From Craspedostauros australis (taxonomy: Eukaryota; Bacillariophyta; Bacillariophyceae; Mastogloiales; Achnanthaceae): DNA of 64,000 nucleotides. Location of the stretch: assembly GCA_026770025.1 (NCBI GenBank), contig JAMXDE010000003.1:3720001-3784000 (forward strand), in the 5' to 3' direction. Made by a program: the position numbers and the translations under genes. The notes below the pieces were generated by a model. It did not search any database and was not told the DNA's origin. It saw only the letters and a list, made by a program, of their open reading frames with translations. Positions 1-12,271 of this stretch are shown in pieces (position 1 is the stretch's first letter; each line of letters begins with the position of its first letter).

Positions 1-3000
1 TGCGATATTAGACATTTTATCGGACATTATGCCGCATTGTTCGATTTTGGATTCACTTTGATCGTACTTTGGTTAGCAGTTGGGCGCATGTCGGACATCG
101 TGTATTTCGGCGTCATCCAATGTTGGTCCTACATCATGTCCGTTAGTACGTTCGATGAATATCTGTTCGAGAGGAGATCCTTGGTTTCGAACTGCTGACC
201 AAAGTAGGATGTGTTTCATGATTTCCGCCACAACATCAACAGCACCATCATCATCCGATGCGTTGATTGATAGGAGTTCTCTGTGTGGCCAACTGTACTA
301 TGTCTGAGGGAACTCACATTGCCACCGCACCAATGATTGCGTAGAATGATGTTGTACCAGAATCAATCCAACACAAGCAAGTAAAGTGAAACACAAAACG
401 TCATACAATCGGACCGTGGTTTTGCCGGACCAAAAATGTCTTGACACAACATAGAGGAAATGTCAAGTCAAACCGTACCCGAACAATGCTTGTATGATGT
501 TTGAGTGAACCACACAACAGCCATTGCATCAGTGGTTGGGGGAATGTCACTGTGACTGTCATGTCACTATCATCTGCGGAAGCGCAGTTGTCCATGTAAA
601 CAGGCAACAACGACACCTGCGAGCGGAACATCTTGTGCGACCGAGAACTGCAAAGCACACAAAAGTGGTTGCGAAGGAACCAGCCTGCTGTCGTGTTCAT
701 CGCTGTGTCTCGTGAGATGACTGCGCTTCACCAGAATACTATTAATCGTGTCTAGAGTACAGCATTGTTGGAGAGAGGAGTGTTGCTCGTGGTCGTTCGC
801 AGTCGTGCTGCAAATGTAGTTGCCTGGTGATACATCTGTCTGGAAATCGATGTTGCTTGTGATGTCGTGGATGATAGATGTTGCACGAATCCCATTTCTG
901 GTGTTGGTTTGATAGCGCCCAGTACACAGACACGTGCGCAGTTCCGCTCTTGTTGGGCTGCCTCCGTTCCGCGCCCAAATGACCTGCGCAAACAGGGGTC
1001 GCCCACCACTGCTGACCTATGACTATTGATAGAAAACAAAAAACTAAATGGTCGTAAAGATAAAGCACTTTTACTTCTGTTGGTTTGCCATGACTGCCAT
1101 CGAATATCAAACCGCAAGAGAATGCCAGTTTCTGCTCGACCTTGTGAGTGGCGAATCCTCCGCTGCAGTGATGGCGAGATGTGGATGGTTAACTGTTGTG
1201 CTTCTTTGGTGAGCAACAGAACGGACATGTGTCATGCAAGGGCAGCTCGTTTGTTGGCACGAGGATGATGAACATCGTTGCTTCGTTGATGTTGTGTATG
1301 CAGGCATGTTTCCGCACAAGACAGACACAAGTGCGTTGTTGTGGCAAACAGTCACGTCGCTATGAGGTCCAGTCGACGTCGTACGACGTTGGTCGGACCA
1401 GCATGCACAGCAAGCCAACATACATCCGACGTCAGTATGCAATCAGCCGACAAACATCATACATTGGTATGATGTATGTCTGACATGTGAATGACGTAAT
1501 TGACATTTTTGCTAGAAGTAAGGCTAATCACGCAAATTTAGACACCCTCTGTAGAGATAACTATAATATTAATGGCACCAAAAGCGCCATTACGTGATAG
1601 GAGAGGCCTTCTTTGGTTATTCTATGTGTCTAGTTGCAAACGAATCATACTCAGTGACTGCAGAGGGGGGTGGCAAGTTGAGCCTTCGAAACGTGGAAAA
1701 AACCTGTCACCGCAAAGTCATACATTGCGGTAACATTGGTCAAACATTGATCGGATGTCAGATGACGTAGGTTGGTTGTTGAGATGACATGATCCGACGG
1801 AGGTACGACTTTGGTCGGATGTTGCAACGACATCGTCTTCCCCACGCAGTGTGTTGGAAAGGCGCAGCACACCAACATCACACACACATCCAAGAAACAC
1901 GAAGCAGCAGACAGCCATTCTCCAACAACGCGTGCATGAACGTGACACCGGCTCGATGGTAACGGACAGAAGTGGTGGTCGCTGTACAAACTGGTGTCGG
2001 CGAAGAATGACCGTCTTTCTGTACATTGATGTGCTAAGTTGGAATTTTGTTCGCAGATGCACGACTACGAGACATTTGTCATGGTCACAACAGGTGCTTG
2101 TGACAACACTTATTTCCATTGCGTGTATCTCCGCTACCATCAATGCCCACACATAATGACCATCAGCAAGGAACAAATTATGTGACGGACATGTTTGTTC
2201 GGCACTACAACGTGGTGCGCTTGTTTTGCCTGTCACGTGTGATGTGGTGTGTGTCAGCAACAAGACCTGCTCAGACGCACTTTCTCATGTGGTCGTCTAA
2301 TCATGCAATCTCACATCGACAATGTCGAAGCCACAGGGAATCTACGAACATTTGCTGCGCCTGTGAATCAGTGACAGTCTCGAGCAATTACGACCACAGC
2401 CAACGATTATACGTGACAAAAGGGGTACCAGGATAGAGTGGAACCTGTCGTGCTTCGCATATCTTGTGATTTGGAACACAACTCATCAATTGGTGATTGC
2501 ATGCAGAAAGGGTATTGCATTTCTGTCACGGCATCTCTCTCTCTCTATTGTATGTAGTATGGAGAGTCTGGCAACAAAGAGGAAACTTGTACAGAATATC
2601 CGTGACCAACATTCGAAACGGCTCGCTTGTCAAATGTCATAAAGTGAGTGCAGCGCAAGTTATTCCACATTTATAGTAGTTTCAATACCACGATCAATGT
2701 TGACCGATCCGGGTGGTGCCTTACATGCCCAGCATTCGAAGATAGAACTCTGATTGTAAACTTCTTCGACACTATCGACATCATGAATCGCATAGATGTC
2801 TTGATTACTTGTTTCCGACCAGTGGCCAACCTTGAAGCAGGCATCTCACATTCACTGGCATGCTTCTTATTCCATTCAACGATGTCAATTGTTGGAAGAA
2901 GTGCGGATGTAGCAATGAGAAGGAGGCCATTGATGCTCATTGATATCCAGTATACTCTACGATAAGAAGTTCAGGTGATTTTATGGTGGACGAACATACG

Positions 3001-4087
3001 ATGGAAGTATGCTTTTGACATGGAGCAGTGCAACCGAGTGCGTTCCTAAGTACGATGTACACTTTTGTGCTAATCAAACTCGAGACTGCATTTTCAGAAG
3101 TCTACCCTTGTGTCTACTTTGGGTAGACATTGGTCGTCTGTCGTGCATACGTAAGGTTCTTGAGCACACCACAGAGTTCTGTGTGATTTCCAACTATTGT
3201 GCGTCCTCCAAGGGGGGACATCTTCCACAACCCCGGTCACCTTCCGCTGCGCGCGACGAACGAAAGGAACAGCGAAAAGGGAAAGAGCCGAACAGCGAGG
3301 AAGCGAATCAATCGATCGATCACACATTCGACTTGTCACATGTCATCATGTCGTCGTCCTTCGTGTCTGTGTCCTGCGGCGCCGCTCTCGTGCTATCGAC
3401 CACTATGACTCAATCACCATCCCGCATGATTCAATGCTCTGCAATTTCCTGCGCCAACAGACGGCCAAACGAAAATAACGCTTGTAACTGTTGGAACGGC
3501 AAAACGCGAACCTATCCAACGAGGTGGCTGGCTGCCAACGAGACGGGCGAACTTGCGTGCGCAACAAGCACAAGCCAACCAAAAAAGTAAGGCACGCGAG
3601 GAAGACAACAACAACCAATGATGAAGCTGACGAAACTGACGCAAACGATGAAGCCAACTTGCCATGGCAACATGGCATGGCTCCACGCAAATCTGAGCCA
3701 CCCATCATATTCGTAGTTGTCCTCGTACTCGCACCCCAAACATGCACGATCAGAACGAAACGACGAACAGGAAACAAGCGTGTACCAACATCCCCACAGA
3801 TCCCTGATCACAGTCGGCAGCACACAAAATCACACACCCCCAAAGCCGATCACTTCCTTTCCTGCGCACAGTACGCAACCATTGATTCATCGACCCATCA
3901 ACGCAACCTCCCGATCGCCTTTTCCATTGAGTCAAATCGGATTGCCAACCACGGCGCTCAGTATTGATCTCTCTGACGAGGCAACGAGGCCGGTTGGATC
4001 CATTGGCTTTGAATCTCCACAGGACAAGCCCGTGCGACAGGGCCAACAACAGAGCTGCGCAAGGCGAGACATCAGCCGACAGACACG
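1..4087. other. Long intergenic region without a convincing gene
   Basis: Open frames of 60-190 codons occur on both strands, but none has a recognisable domain, a consistent codon pattern or a plausible splice partner. Short palindromic stretches around 1370-1480 and 1690-1830 with variants of GTCGGA/TCCGAC may be decayed transposon ends; no pair of termini or target duplication could be matched. From about 3200 to 4087 the sequence becomes A/C-rich on the plus strand, as expected for promoter and 5' untranslated sequence of the monooxygenase gene that follows. Confidence 0.5.
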
Positions 4088-6278
4088 ATGAACAACCTCG
4101 GTCTGCTGCCATCGTGGCTCTCCTTGGCGAGACTCACCAACACGACACTCTTCTCCTCCATCGCAGTTTCGGACCCCCTGCTTCCCAGAACAGAGACGAT
4201 TGATGGCATCGAAGGCCATGCTGAAAAACAGGCAGACCCATCCCACTCTGCGCTTTCCGACTTGTTCGACGATGCTGCCGCTTCTGATACCAATGCTGAC
4301 GAATGCAGTGATTCAACGCAGTCCGTCTGCGTCATCGGAGGAGGTCCTGGAGGAATGTTCTTTTGCTATCACATGGATGAACGAATGAGAAAGAAGGAAC
4401 AGGAGGAACAGGAGCAGCAACAGGAACAGGAGCAGGCACGAGAATCGAAACCACACTCGCACACACAAGCAGACTCCAAGCCAAGATCACACAAACGATG
4501 CAAGGCCTTCGATATCCACTGCTTCGAGAGAGCCTCCAGCCCCGGCGGTGTTTGGAGGAAGGCCGATTCAGTCGATACATCCAATATCGGCGCTGTCGAG
4601 ATGTACGACAACCTCTGGACCAACGGACCGTCCCACAACATGGAGCTGTTCGACTACACCTTCGACGACCACTTCAAGCGACCCGTCAGCGTCTACCTGT
4701 CTCGGAAGGATGTGCTGGACTACATCATATCGCGTGTCACACGAAACAATCCGAACCTCTTCGATGACTACATGCACTTCAATACGGAAGTCGAGAACGT
4801 GGTGTTCGTCAACTCGAAGCAGAAGTTCGAAGTGACGACACGGAATCTGGTGACGAAGGAGACGACAATGGGCGAGTTCGATTATTGCGTGTGGGGTGCT
4901 GGATCCAATGCGAAGCAGAAGCTCCCGCAGGATGTGGTTGATGCGATGAGATCGGGTGGATTCACTGGTCCCATCTTGCACTCGGCGAACACGGCGGGTC
5001 TGGAATCGATTGTGAAGGGCAAACGCATCGTGTTGGTTGGCGGGATGTACTCCGCCGAAGATCTCGCGCTTCAATCCATCAAGCTGGGCGTGAAGCATGT
5101 GGACATCGTATTCCGGAGCTCGGACGCTCATGTTGCATCTGTTGAAAGTTGGCCTGGTAACAAGGTTGAAGTATACGACGGTCTTCAGATCTTCAAGAGT
5201 GAGGGCAACACGATTCATCTTGAGGAGGTGGAGTGGAGCCGAGAACATGGATATACTGGGCAGAACGAGACGGAGGAGTCCTTGGAGGGCGTTGACGCTG
5301 TGATCTTCTGCACTGGATATGACCCTGCGGTCAAGATGTTGGAAGAGGATCTTATCGAGCAAGATTGGGAGTACGACATCAAAATTCCAGAAGGTTGGAG
5401 GATGGCGGAGAACGCTTTCACGGAGCACTTGGGGCATATCGAACCATCGAAGGAGTGCACCATGGCGCGAGTGCTTGCGAGCGCCTTTTACCACGGTGTG
5501 ATGGTAAGTATCGCTACGATGCTGCCCACATCATGATGCCGACTTTGTTGCTCCTCACATTGCTTGCAATTAGCGTGCAGGCACATCCTCACACATTCCC
5601 TTGTGCTCATGTTGCCTTGTTGATTGCGTACACTGGCCAACGATCCATCGATACCTGCATTCGCTTGCATTGGCATGAACATCATCGCCGATGCAATTCC
5701 TCCACCCACAGATCCGCAATCAACGAATGCTGATGTTCGATGACATTACGAACAATCCGTTGCTGGATCATGACGCCTTCGCATGGTTCCTTGCGGAATA
5801 TGTCACGGGAGCTGTGCAGCTCTCCAATGCGGAAGACTTGAAAGAGCATCTCATCCAACGCGGCTTGCAGGCAATGGACATCCCTGTGCTGCGCAAATCA
5901 ATGGATCCAAACTATGAGAGAGCTCTGTTGGCGATCCCAGGATTGCTTGCCGACGAAGGAGACATCGCAGAATTGTGGGCCAACGAAACCCTCAAGGAGA
6001 TCCCTTACTTCATCCGTGTGCTCGCCGACACGATGCACGCGGCGTCGTACCCAGCGTCAATGGGAAGTTTCGAAAGCCTGAACAAACGCGGAGAGCGGAT
6101 AGCTCATCATGACTTGTTGGTCTCGCAGCATCGATCGCTGGACCACAGTATCGAGAATGCGTCGGCAGATCGCAATCAGTGGAAGACGTTCCGTGACTAC
6201 GATGACGGGGACCGGTTTCAGTCCGTACATACGGGCACGAAGGCAACCAACCTGCGGATGAATTGGCTAAGGTTGTAG
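4088..6278 (+). CDS. Flavin-containing monooxygenase, copy 1 (two exons)
   Basis: Predicted FAD- and NADPH-dependent monooxygenase of the FMO / bacterial trimethylamine-monooxygenase type, which oxygenates soft nucleophiles such as amines or sulfides; the substrate is unknown. Exon 1 is 4088-5503 and exon 2 is 5712-6278, joined in phase 0 across a 208-nt intron (GTAAGT...CAG), giving about 660 residues. Visible motifs: FAD Rossmann GGGPGG at residues 84-89, the FMO-like ERASSPGGVWR and LWTNGPSHNMELFDYTF segments, the NADPH-site motif GGMYSAED at 318-325, and FCTGYDP near 407. The start is the ATG shared with copy 2. An odd Glu/Gln-rich insert interrupts the Rossmann fold just after the first helix. 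Exon 2 aligns with the C-terminal end of the family (MFDDITNNPLLDHDAFAWF). The neighbour at 7444 is its tandem duplicate. Family assignment is secure; substrate and localisation are not. Confidence 0.85.
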
Positions 6279-7443
6279 AGTGGAATACTTCAATGGCAGA
6301 GTGCGCTCAGGTGGGAGTCTGTGTGTGTGCGCCGTGCTGCTGTTTCCATCCAACGTGTACTACATACCTATTGTCAGGTATGGCCGCTGCTAGTATCAAA
6401 CATCGTGCTCTGCGGATGAAGCAGAGAGCATCGCCCTTCTCTCCGACAGAGGATCTGCTGTGTCGCATAGTATTTGTTTATCACCAGCCCACAAAGCTCG
6501 GAGCAGCGCACGTATGGCATACCATCTGCAACGATGAATATAGAGTGAGCCGAGTACGTCGTTCCACACATGCGTAAATACTCTTCGTCAGCCGTACACA
6601 ATGGATTGGTCGTATGAATAGTACAACATCAATCAATAGCTTCAATTGGTGTGAAGCGTGAAGCACAGGAGTTGGCGCAAAGATAATGGATGATGTTGAA
6701 TGAGAACTGGAGCAGCGGCAAATAAGATTTTAATCGTTATCGTTGTGCACAAGACCTTGCGGAGAAACTTTCCAGTCGAACGGTATTGACAACGGTGAAT
6801 TTATCCGTGGACCTCATGGTTGTCCGTTCTGCCTCAATGGTTCGATGCGATTCGTTCGTTTCTTCGGCACGACGGAGTACTGTTCGATTAGTCATGTTCG
6901 TGTTTGACAACACTCAACTGTCCTCCAACGAACCAGCAGTGTTGGCGCCATCTCTTGAAACTCTTCACCCCGACCCAAACAACCGTAGAACACGGATACG
7001 ATCGCACGGGTAGCTCACAGATTATGGTACACCTGTCCCCACTCCTCTGATCCGGCCGAAGAGAGGCACACTCTATCTTCAGAGAGACGACGTGACGAGC
7101 ACCGAACAAGCTGATTTCACAACGTCATCCCTTCCCTCGTTTGACTTCCCTGCTGTCGATCGAGAAGATTGTTCCTTCTCAAAGCACATACCTTCCCACT
7201 GACCCACCTTCGCCGCCAACAAGCTGACCTCGTGGTCTCACGGATACATCCGCATTGTGCAGGCATCATTCGGCACGTATGTATTATAGGTGTGTTCAGG
7301 AGAAGTTGAGGTAGTTTGAAGCCAAACAACCTAATCCGCTCTCTCCTCGCACATATAATACCAAGTCCGGTGAGACGGAAGCAAACACGGCGGCCGGCGA
7401 GGCAATAACAAGTGAAACGTCAACAAAACAATAAACGATCACG
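6279..7443. other. Spacer between the two monooxygenase genes
   Basis: About 1.17 kb with no supported gene. It contains the 3' flank of copy 1 and the promoter/5' leader of copy 2. Similarity to the region upstream of copy 1 stops close to the ATG, so the duplicated unit does not seem to include a shared promoter. Immediately before copy 2 the plus strand is A-rich (7390-7440), consistent with an untranslated leader. Confidence 0.5.
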
Positions 7444-9791
7444 ATGAACAACCTCGATCTGCTGCCATCGTGGCTTTCCATCGCACAGAGCACCAACACA
7501 ACCCTGCTTCAGTCCTTGTCGCCGGCGTATTCTATGTCGAGTCCTCTTCTTCCCAGAACAGAGACGATTGATGACATCGAAGGCCATGCTGAAAAACAGG
7601 CAGACCCATCCCACTCTGCGCTTTCCGACTTGTTCGATGATGCTGCCGCTTCTGATACCAATGCTGACGAATGCAGTGATTCGACGCAGTCCGTCTGCGT
7701 CATCGGAGGGGGTCCTGGAGGAATGTTCTTTTGCTATCACATGGATGAACGAATGAGAAAGAAGGAACAGGAGGAACAGGAGCAGGAGCAGGAGCAGGCA
7801 CGAGAATCGAAACCACACTCGCACACACAAGCAGACTCCAAGCCAAGATCACACAAACGATGCAAGGCCTTCGATATCCACTGCTTCGAGAGAGCCTCCA
7901 GCCCCGGCGGTGTTTGGAGGAAGGCCAATGCAGTCGATACATCCAATATCGGCGCTGTCGAGATGTACGACAACCTCTGGACCAACGGACCGTCTCACAA
8001 CATGGAGCTGTTCGACTACACCTTCGACGACCACTTCAAACGACCCGTCAGCGTCTATCTGTCTCGGAAGGATGTGCTGGACTACATCATATCGCGTGTC
8101 ACACGAAACAATCCGAACCTCTTCGATGACTACATGCACTTCAATACGGAAGTCGAGAACGTGGTGTTCGTCAGCTCGACGCAGAAGTTCGAAGTGACGA
8201 CGCGGAATCTGGTGACGAAGGAGACGACAATGGGCGAGTTCGATTATTGCGTGTGGGGTGCTGGATCCAATGCGAAGCAGAAGCTCCCGCAGGATGTGGT
8301 TGATGCGATGAGATCGGGTGGATTCACTGGTCCCATCTTGCACTCGGCGAACACGGCGGGTCTGGAATCGATTGTGAAGGGCAAACGCATCGTGTTGGTT
8401 GGCGGGATGTACTCCGCCGAAGATCTCGCGCTTCAATCCATCAAGCTGGGCGTGGAGCATGTGGACGTCATATCCCGGAGCTTGGAACCGCATGTTACAC
8501 ATACGGAGAGCTGGCCTGGCAACAGAGTTGAAGTATACGGCGGTCTCCAGATCTTCAAGAGTGAGGGCAACACGATTCATCTTGAGGAGGTGGAGTGGAG
8601 CCGAGAACATGGATATACTGGGCAGAACGAGACGGAGGAGTCCTTGGAGGGCGTTGACGCTGTGATCTTCTGCACTGGGTATGACCCTGCTCTGCATATG
8701 ATGGACGAGGAATTGTTGGAGCAAGAATCAGAACGCAGTTTCAAGGTCCCGGACGATTGGAGGATGGCGGAGAATCCTTTCACGGAGCAAGTGGGACATG
8801 TCGAACCGTCAGAGGACTGCGTGCTGCGTGGAAACACATTGGCTTCCGAATATTATGGACTTCTGGTGAGTGCAGAACTGCAAACATTCGCAACCGCATG
8901 TGTGTGCAAAGCCACTGTTATGGCGCCGCATCGATGGCATGGTGACACAGTTGCGATGCTGCTATGGGTGGATGCACTTCATTGGGTACCCAACGTCAGG
9001 TCGCGTTGTCTCCATCTTGATGCTGTCTACTCGTATGCAGAGTTCTACTCGTATGCAGAGTTCTACTCGTATGCGGAGTACACACGCTTCTCACATGAAG
9101 TTGACCGTTCTGTTTCTATGCTGTCTGTGCTGCGCACCTCTACCGCATTCCATGCCTGTGTTCACATTGTACCAAAATACCTTCCGCCGCCAATTCTCTT
9201 CACAAACCAACAACCCCCTTCGTGCAGATCCGAAATCCTCGCATGATGTACTTTGGCGACATCACGAACAACCCGTTGCTGGATCACGATGCATTCGCCT
9301 GGTTGTTCGCCGAGTTCGTAACTGGGTCGCTGGAGGTGCCGGACGAGGAAGGCATGAGGCAGCACAACTTACAGCGTGTTCTTGCGGAGATGGACATGCC
9401 CGTGCTGCGCAAAGTGATGGATGCAAACTACGAGCAGGCTCTGCTGGATGCTCCCGGAGTGTTCAGTGACCACGGTGCATCAACGGAATGGATAAACGAG
9501 CTGTGCGAACATATGGTGTATTCAATACGGAGGTTGGCTGATGTGACGCACATGGGGTCATACCCCCTGGACCTCGGGATGTACGACGAGCTGCACGATG
9601 CTGGGCTACGCCTCGGCGTCCACGACTTCCTCTCCACCCACCATCGGTTCTTGGATCACCAAGAGGCGAATTGCATGGAAGACCGCAGCCAATGGAAGAC
9701 CTTTCGGGACTACGACAATGGGGACCACTTCTATTCTATGCTCACTGGCACGAAGGCCACTGTTCTTCCTGAACATTGGTTGTTGATGTGA
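7444..9791 (+). CDS. Flavin-containing monooxygenase, copy 2 (two exons)
   Basis: Tandem paralogue of the preceding gene, with the same predicted role. Exon 1 is 7444-8865 and exon 2 is 9228-9791 (phase 0), giving about 661 residues. The 362-nt intron starts GTGAGT and ends TGCAG. It is unrelated to the 208-nt intron of copy 1 and happens to lack in-frame stops, so an unspliced reading frame runs on to 9246; this is not taken as the protein end because exon 2 closely matches the end of copy 1. FAD motif GGGPGG, NADPH motif GGMYSAED and FCTGYDP are all kept. Much of exon 1 is almost identical to copy 1, while residues 5-31, the stretch around VEHVDVISRSLEPH, the last ~60 residues of exon 1 and exon 2 differ clearly. 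That patchwork suggests gene conversion between the copies. Confidence 0.85.
9028..9081 (+). repeat. 18-bp tandem repeat, three copies, inside an intron
   Basis: The unit TACTCGTATGCAGAGTTC occurs three times in a row (9028-9045, 9046-9063, 9064-9081). The first two copies are identical and the third carries substitutions. It lies in the intron of monooxygenase copy 2 and has no counterpart in the intron of copy 1. Confidence 0.85.
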
Positions 9792-10308
9792 ACTTGGAAT
9801 CTGGACAATTCGAAACGCTTTCAACGGAGATTGGCGAGCACAGGATTGCGCTGTTGCAAATAACGCTACTCCCTCCGTGCAGAAAAGACCACTACTACAG
9901 AGCACGAACATACTCATCGCTTACGCCTCTCTGACGCCTCTCGCACGAATCATTTATTCCACCCGTACGTGGTTGTCGCCTTGGCTGAGTTAGGGTTGCA
10001 CCCCGATTCCAGACTGCACCATCTCGGTCAAGACATGCCAGCCTGTCTGCATTCACGAATCTATACTTGTTGCGTAGCATGTTCATGACGAGCGAAAGAG
10101 AAGCCAGCAATCGAGAACTCCGTTTGTGCCAGCGCCGCATCTTTTGCAAACCCCTGTGCACACCACCACGATCGGCCCCCTCCACCAACAGGAACAGGGC
10201 CATTGCCATCGCTGCTGCGGGCACGAGTCCCCTGTGAATTGCAACACAAACAGCAGATGGAGAACGTATGGCAGAGCACAACAGAGCGCTCGTTCAGGAT
10301 TATTCAAC
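9792..10308. other. Intergenic region before the oxygenase gene
   Basis: About 0.5 kb. The open frame of the next gene extends back to a GTG at 10126, but there is no ATG in that frame before 10309, so this stretch is taken as promoter and 5' leader. No other gene is supported. Confidence 0.5.
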
Positions 10309-11998
10309 ATGAAGGGAACCTCCACAACAAGACTTGCAAGCGCAACTTCAGAAGCGTCCGCGTCTGGGTTGCGCCAATTCTTCGCATGGTTGGAGGGCCG
10401 GTACGGTGGATTGCCGTTCGACGTTGGCCAGCGGGCCGAGATCATCGTTCGGGATGGAGAGCTGCATTCTGATGATCTCGTTCGCCTCATGACGCACGAG
10501 GCGACGGCGCTGCATGTGAAGAACTTCTACGGTCCCCGCGAGGCTGCCAGAAGGTGGGGCGACCGTCTCTCTCAGGAAGCGCTGGAGGGAAAGGGACAGA
10601 ACTGGAAGGTGAGCACCTCGCGTGGTCTGGAGAGCAGCGACGTCTTCACCTTGGGGGCGCACGCTCCGTTCAACATCGCGTCGGCCTTGGGCAAAACAGA
10701 TGACTACTTTCGGGGTGTGAAGCGCGAGTTCAGAGAACGCCGGCAACCGATATCATGGGGGCAGATGGAGACCACTCGTGACAGCACTGGCATACACACT
10801 GACGTAGATATGGGCATGGGTACGAATGGAAGTGCTAGATCCATGATGGGCGACGATGGAAGCATGGCTGCCATGTGCTTGCCGCCACCACTTTGGCCAT
10901 TAGATCAGTTTCGTTTGCAGCTTGACGAGGCATGGCCGGAGGGTGCCGGGTTGGCCCGCGATGTGAAGTCCAAACGATGTTTCGGTGGCGGGTTGCCCAG
11001 AGTGATGCTGGGCCCAACACGGTGGCGGAAGGGATTTGTTCATGTCGACGAGATGGCACCGCTATCCCCAACCAATGGCTTGTTCAGCGCAAACATATAT
11101 CTGAAGCTGCCCACATCGGCAGAAATGGCGCAGCAACCATCGTCTTCGTCGTCACGAGCACCGGGAGCACCGGAAGGAACGAAGCTTGGGTTAAGTGTTG
11201 AGGTTGGTGATTATGCTAGCGATGGCGATAACGATGGGGATGATAGTATCACCATGGATACATCTACAAGCAGCAGTGACCATGTGAATGGTTCTACCAC
11301 CGATACGAGGCAGGCGATCTTTGAGATTTGGCCATTGGGTGTACGGAGTCGTTGGGACTGGTATCGGGTGAGTCGCTATTGGTGATTACACGGACGTGAC
11401 AATTATGTTGGTGGATGGATGGATGGATGGATGGAACAGGAGACTCAGACCATGTCTTCGTGCTGCGCACTGTTGTCCACCATGCGCGTGACGATTTGAT
11501 GTCCGTCGGCGTATCTAGTTGCACTGTTGCTCGTGAAAAGGCGTGGCAGATGAATCACGTCACTCGCATTTGAATCGATTGCTGGTCTGCTCCTCCCACT
11601 GAAACATCGTTCGAAGCTCTGCCATCACGCTCACATTTCTATGGCGCCCCTTCTGTGGCTTGTGGTACTCGCAATCTCTTGTTCTCACACTCCTACGTGG
11701 GCCACCATTACGTGCATACCCAACCGCACAACCGACGACATGAACGTGGCGCACATACCTACGCGCGCAGAACGCAACGCTCATGTCAGCTCTATCCTCT
11801 CAAGAACCGGAACTGCAGGTCCGTCTTCGGAAGGCTCTGGGGGAACCACAACGCATCGAGGTGGCGGAGGGAGACCTCATCATGCTTTGCGTTCAACGGC
11901 CGCATGCTGCGATTGGGTTTCAGCAAGGAACACGAGTGTCGCTGCAATGCTTCGTGCAGCATTGTGGCGGCGACAAGCGACTGCTCATCGATGCATGA
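10309..11998 (+). CDS. 2-oxoglutarate/Fe(II)-dependent oxygenase-like protein (two exons)
   Basis: Predicted non-haem iron, 2-oxoglutarate-dependent oxygenase of about 428 residues; the substrate is unknown. Exon 1 is 10309-11367 and exon 2 is 11771-11998, phase 0, with a 403-nt intron (GTGAGT...CGCAG). The splice joins WDWYR to NATLMSAL, which reads naturally across the junction. Candidate iron ligands are the HxD pair in [11 protein letters not shown] (His245, Asp247) and the distal His in QRPHAAIGF (about residue 398); the Arg in GTRVSLQ (about 408) would bind 2-oxoglutarate. The spacing His-x-Asp...His...Arg fits the double-stranded beta-helix family. A Ser/Asp-rich acidic insert separates the halves of the barrel (about residues 283-340). 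The start is the first ATG of the frame. It is transcribed towards the WDR83-type gene, with only 273 bp between the stops. Confidence 0.72.
11411..11434 (+). repeat. ATGG microsatellite in intron
   Basis: About five consecutive GGAT/ATGG units lie in the intron of the 2-oxoglutarate oxygenase gene. This is an ordinary simple repeat. Confidence 0.8.
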
Positions 11999-12271
11999 TT
12001 CGTGATGCGCAAAGTACGAGGTTGCTGCCAAGGAGAAGTGCGAGCATGAAGCCATCGAATACGTCGTGGCTCAGCCAATCATGTTCGTACTCGTAGTCGA
12101 ACGCGTACGTATAGTGTGGTACATGGTCCGCTCATCAGCACCACGTTCTGCAGAGAGAAAAAACTGCTACACCATGGAGAGTAAGATGGCGTTCCATGCT
12201 TCTACGGTTCTATTTTACTGTGCACTGTTGCATTCCATTCCATGGTATTCCACTGTATTGTTGTGCTACGA

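Noticed and set aside
3009-3590. 193-codon plus-strand ATG frame
   Set aside because: No domain, mixed composition unlike the neighbours, and overlapping open frames on both strands; probably chance.
4568-5494. 308-codon minus-strand frame opposite monooxygenase copy 1
   Set aside because: It mirrors a well-supported FMO exon, and the same shadow appears opposite copy 2.
8866-9246. Continuation of monooxygenase copy 2 through the intron as its true C-terminus
   Set aside because: The following exon at 9228-9791 matches the C-terminal exon of copy 1, and the boundary has good GTGAGT and TGCAG splice signals.
10126-10308. N-terminal extension of the 2-oxoglutarate oxygenase frame
   Set aside because: It begins at a GTG and has no ATG until 10309; composition does not look coding.
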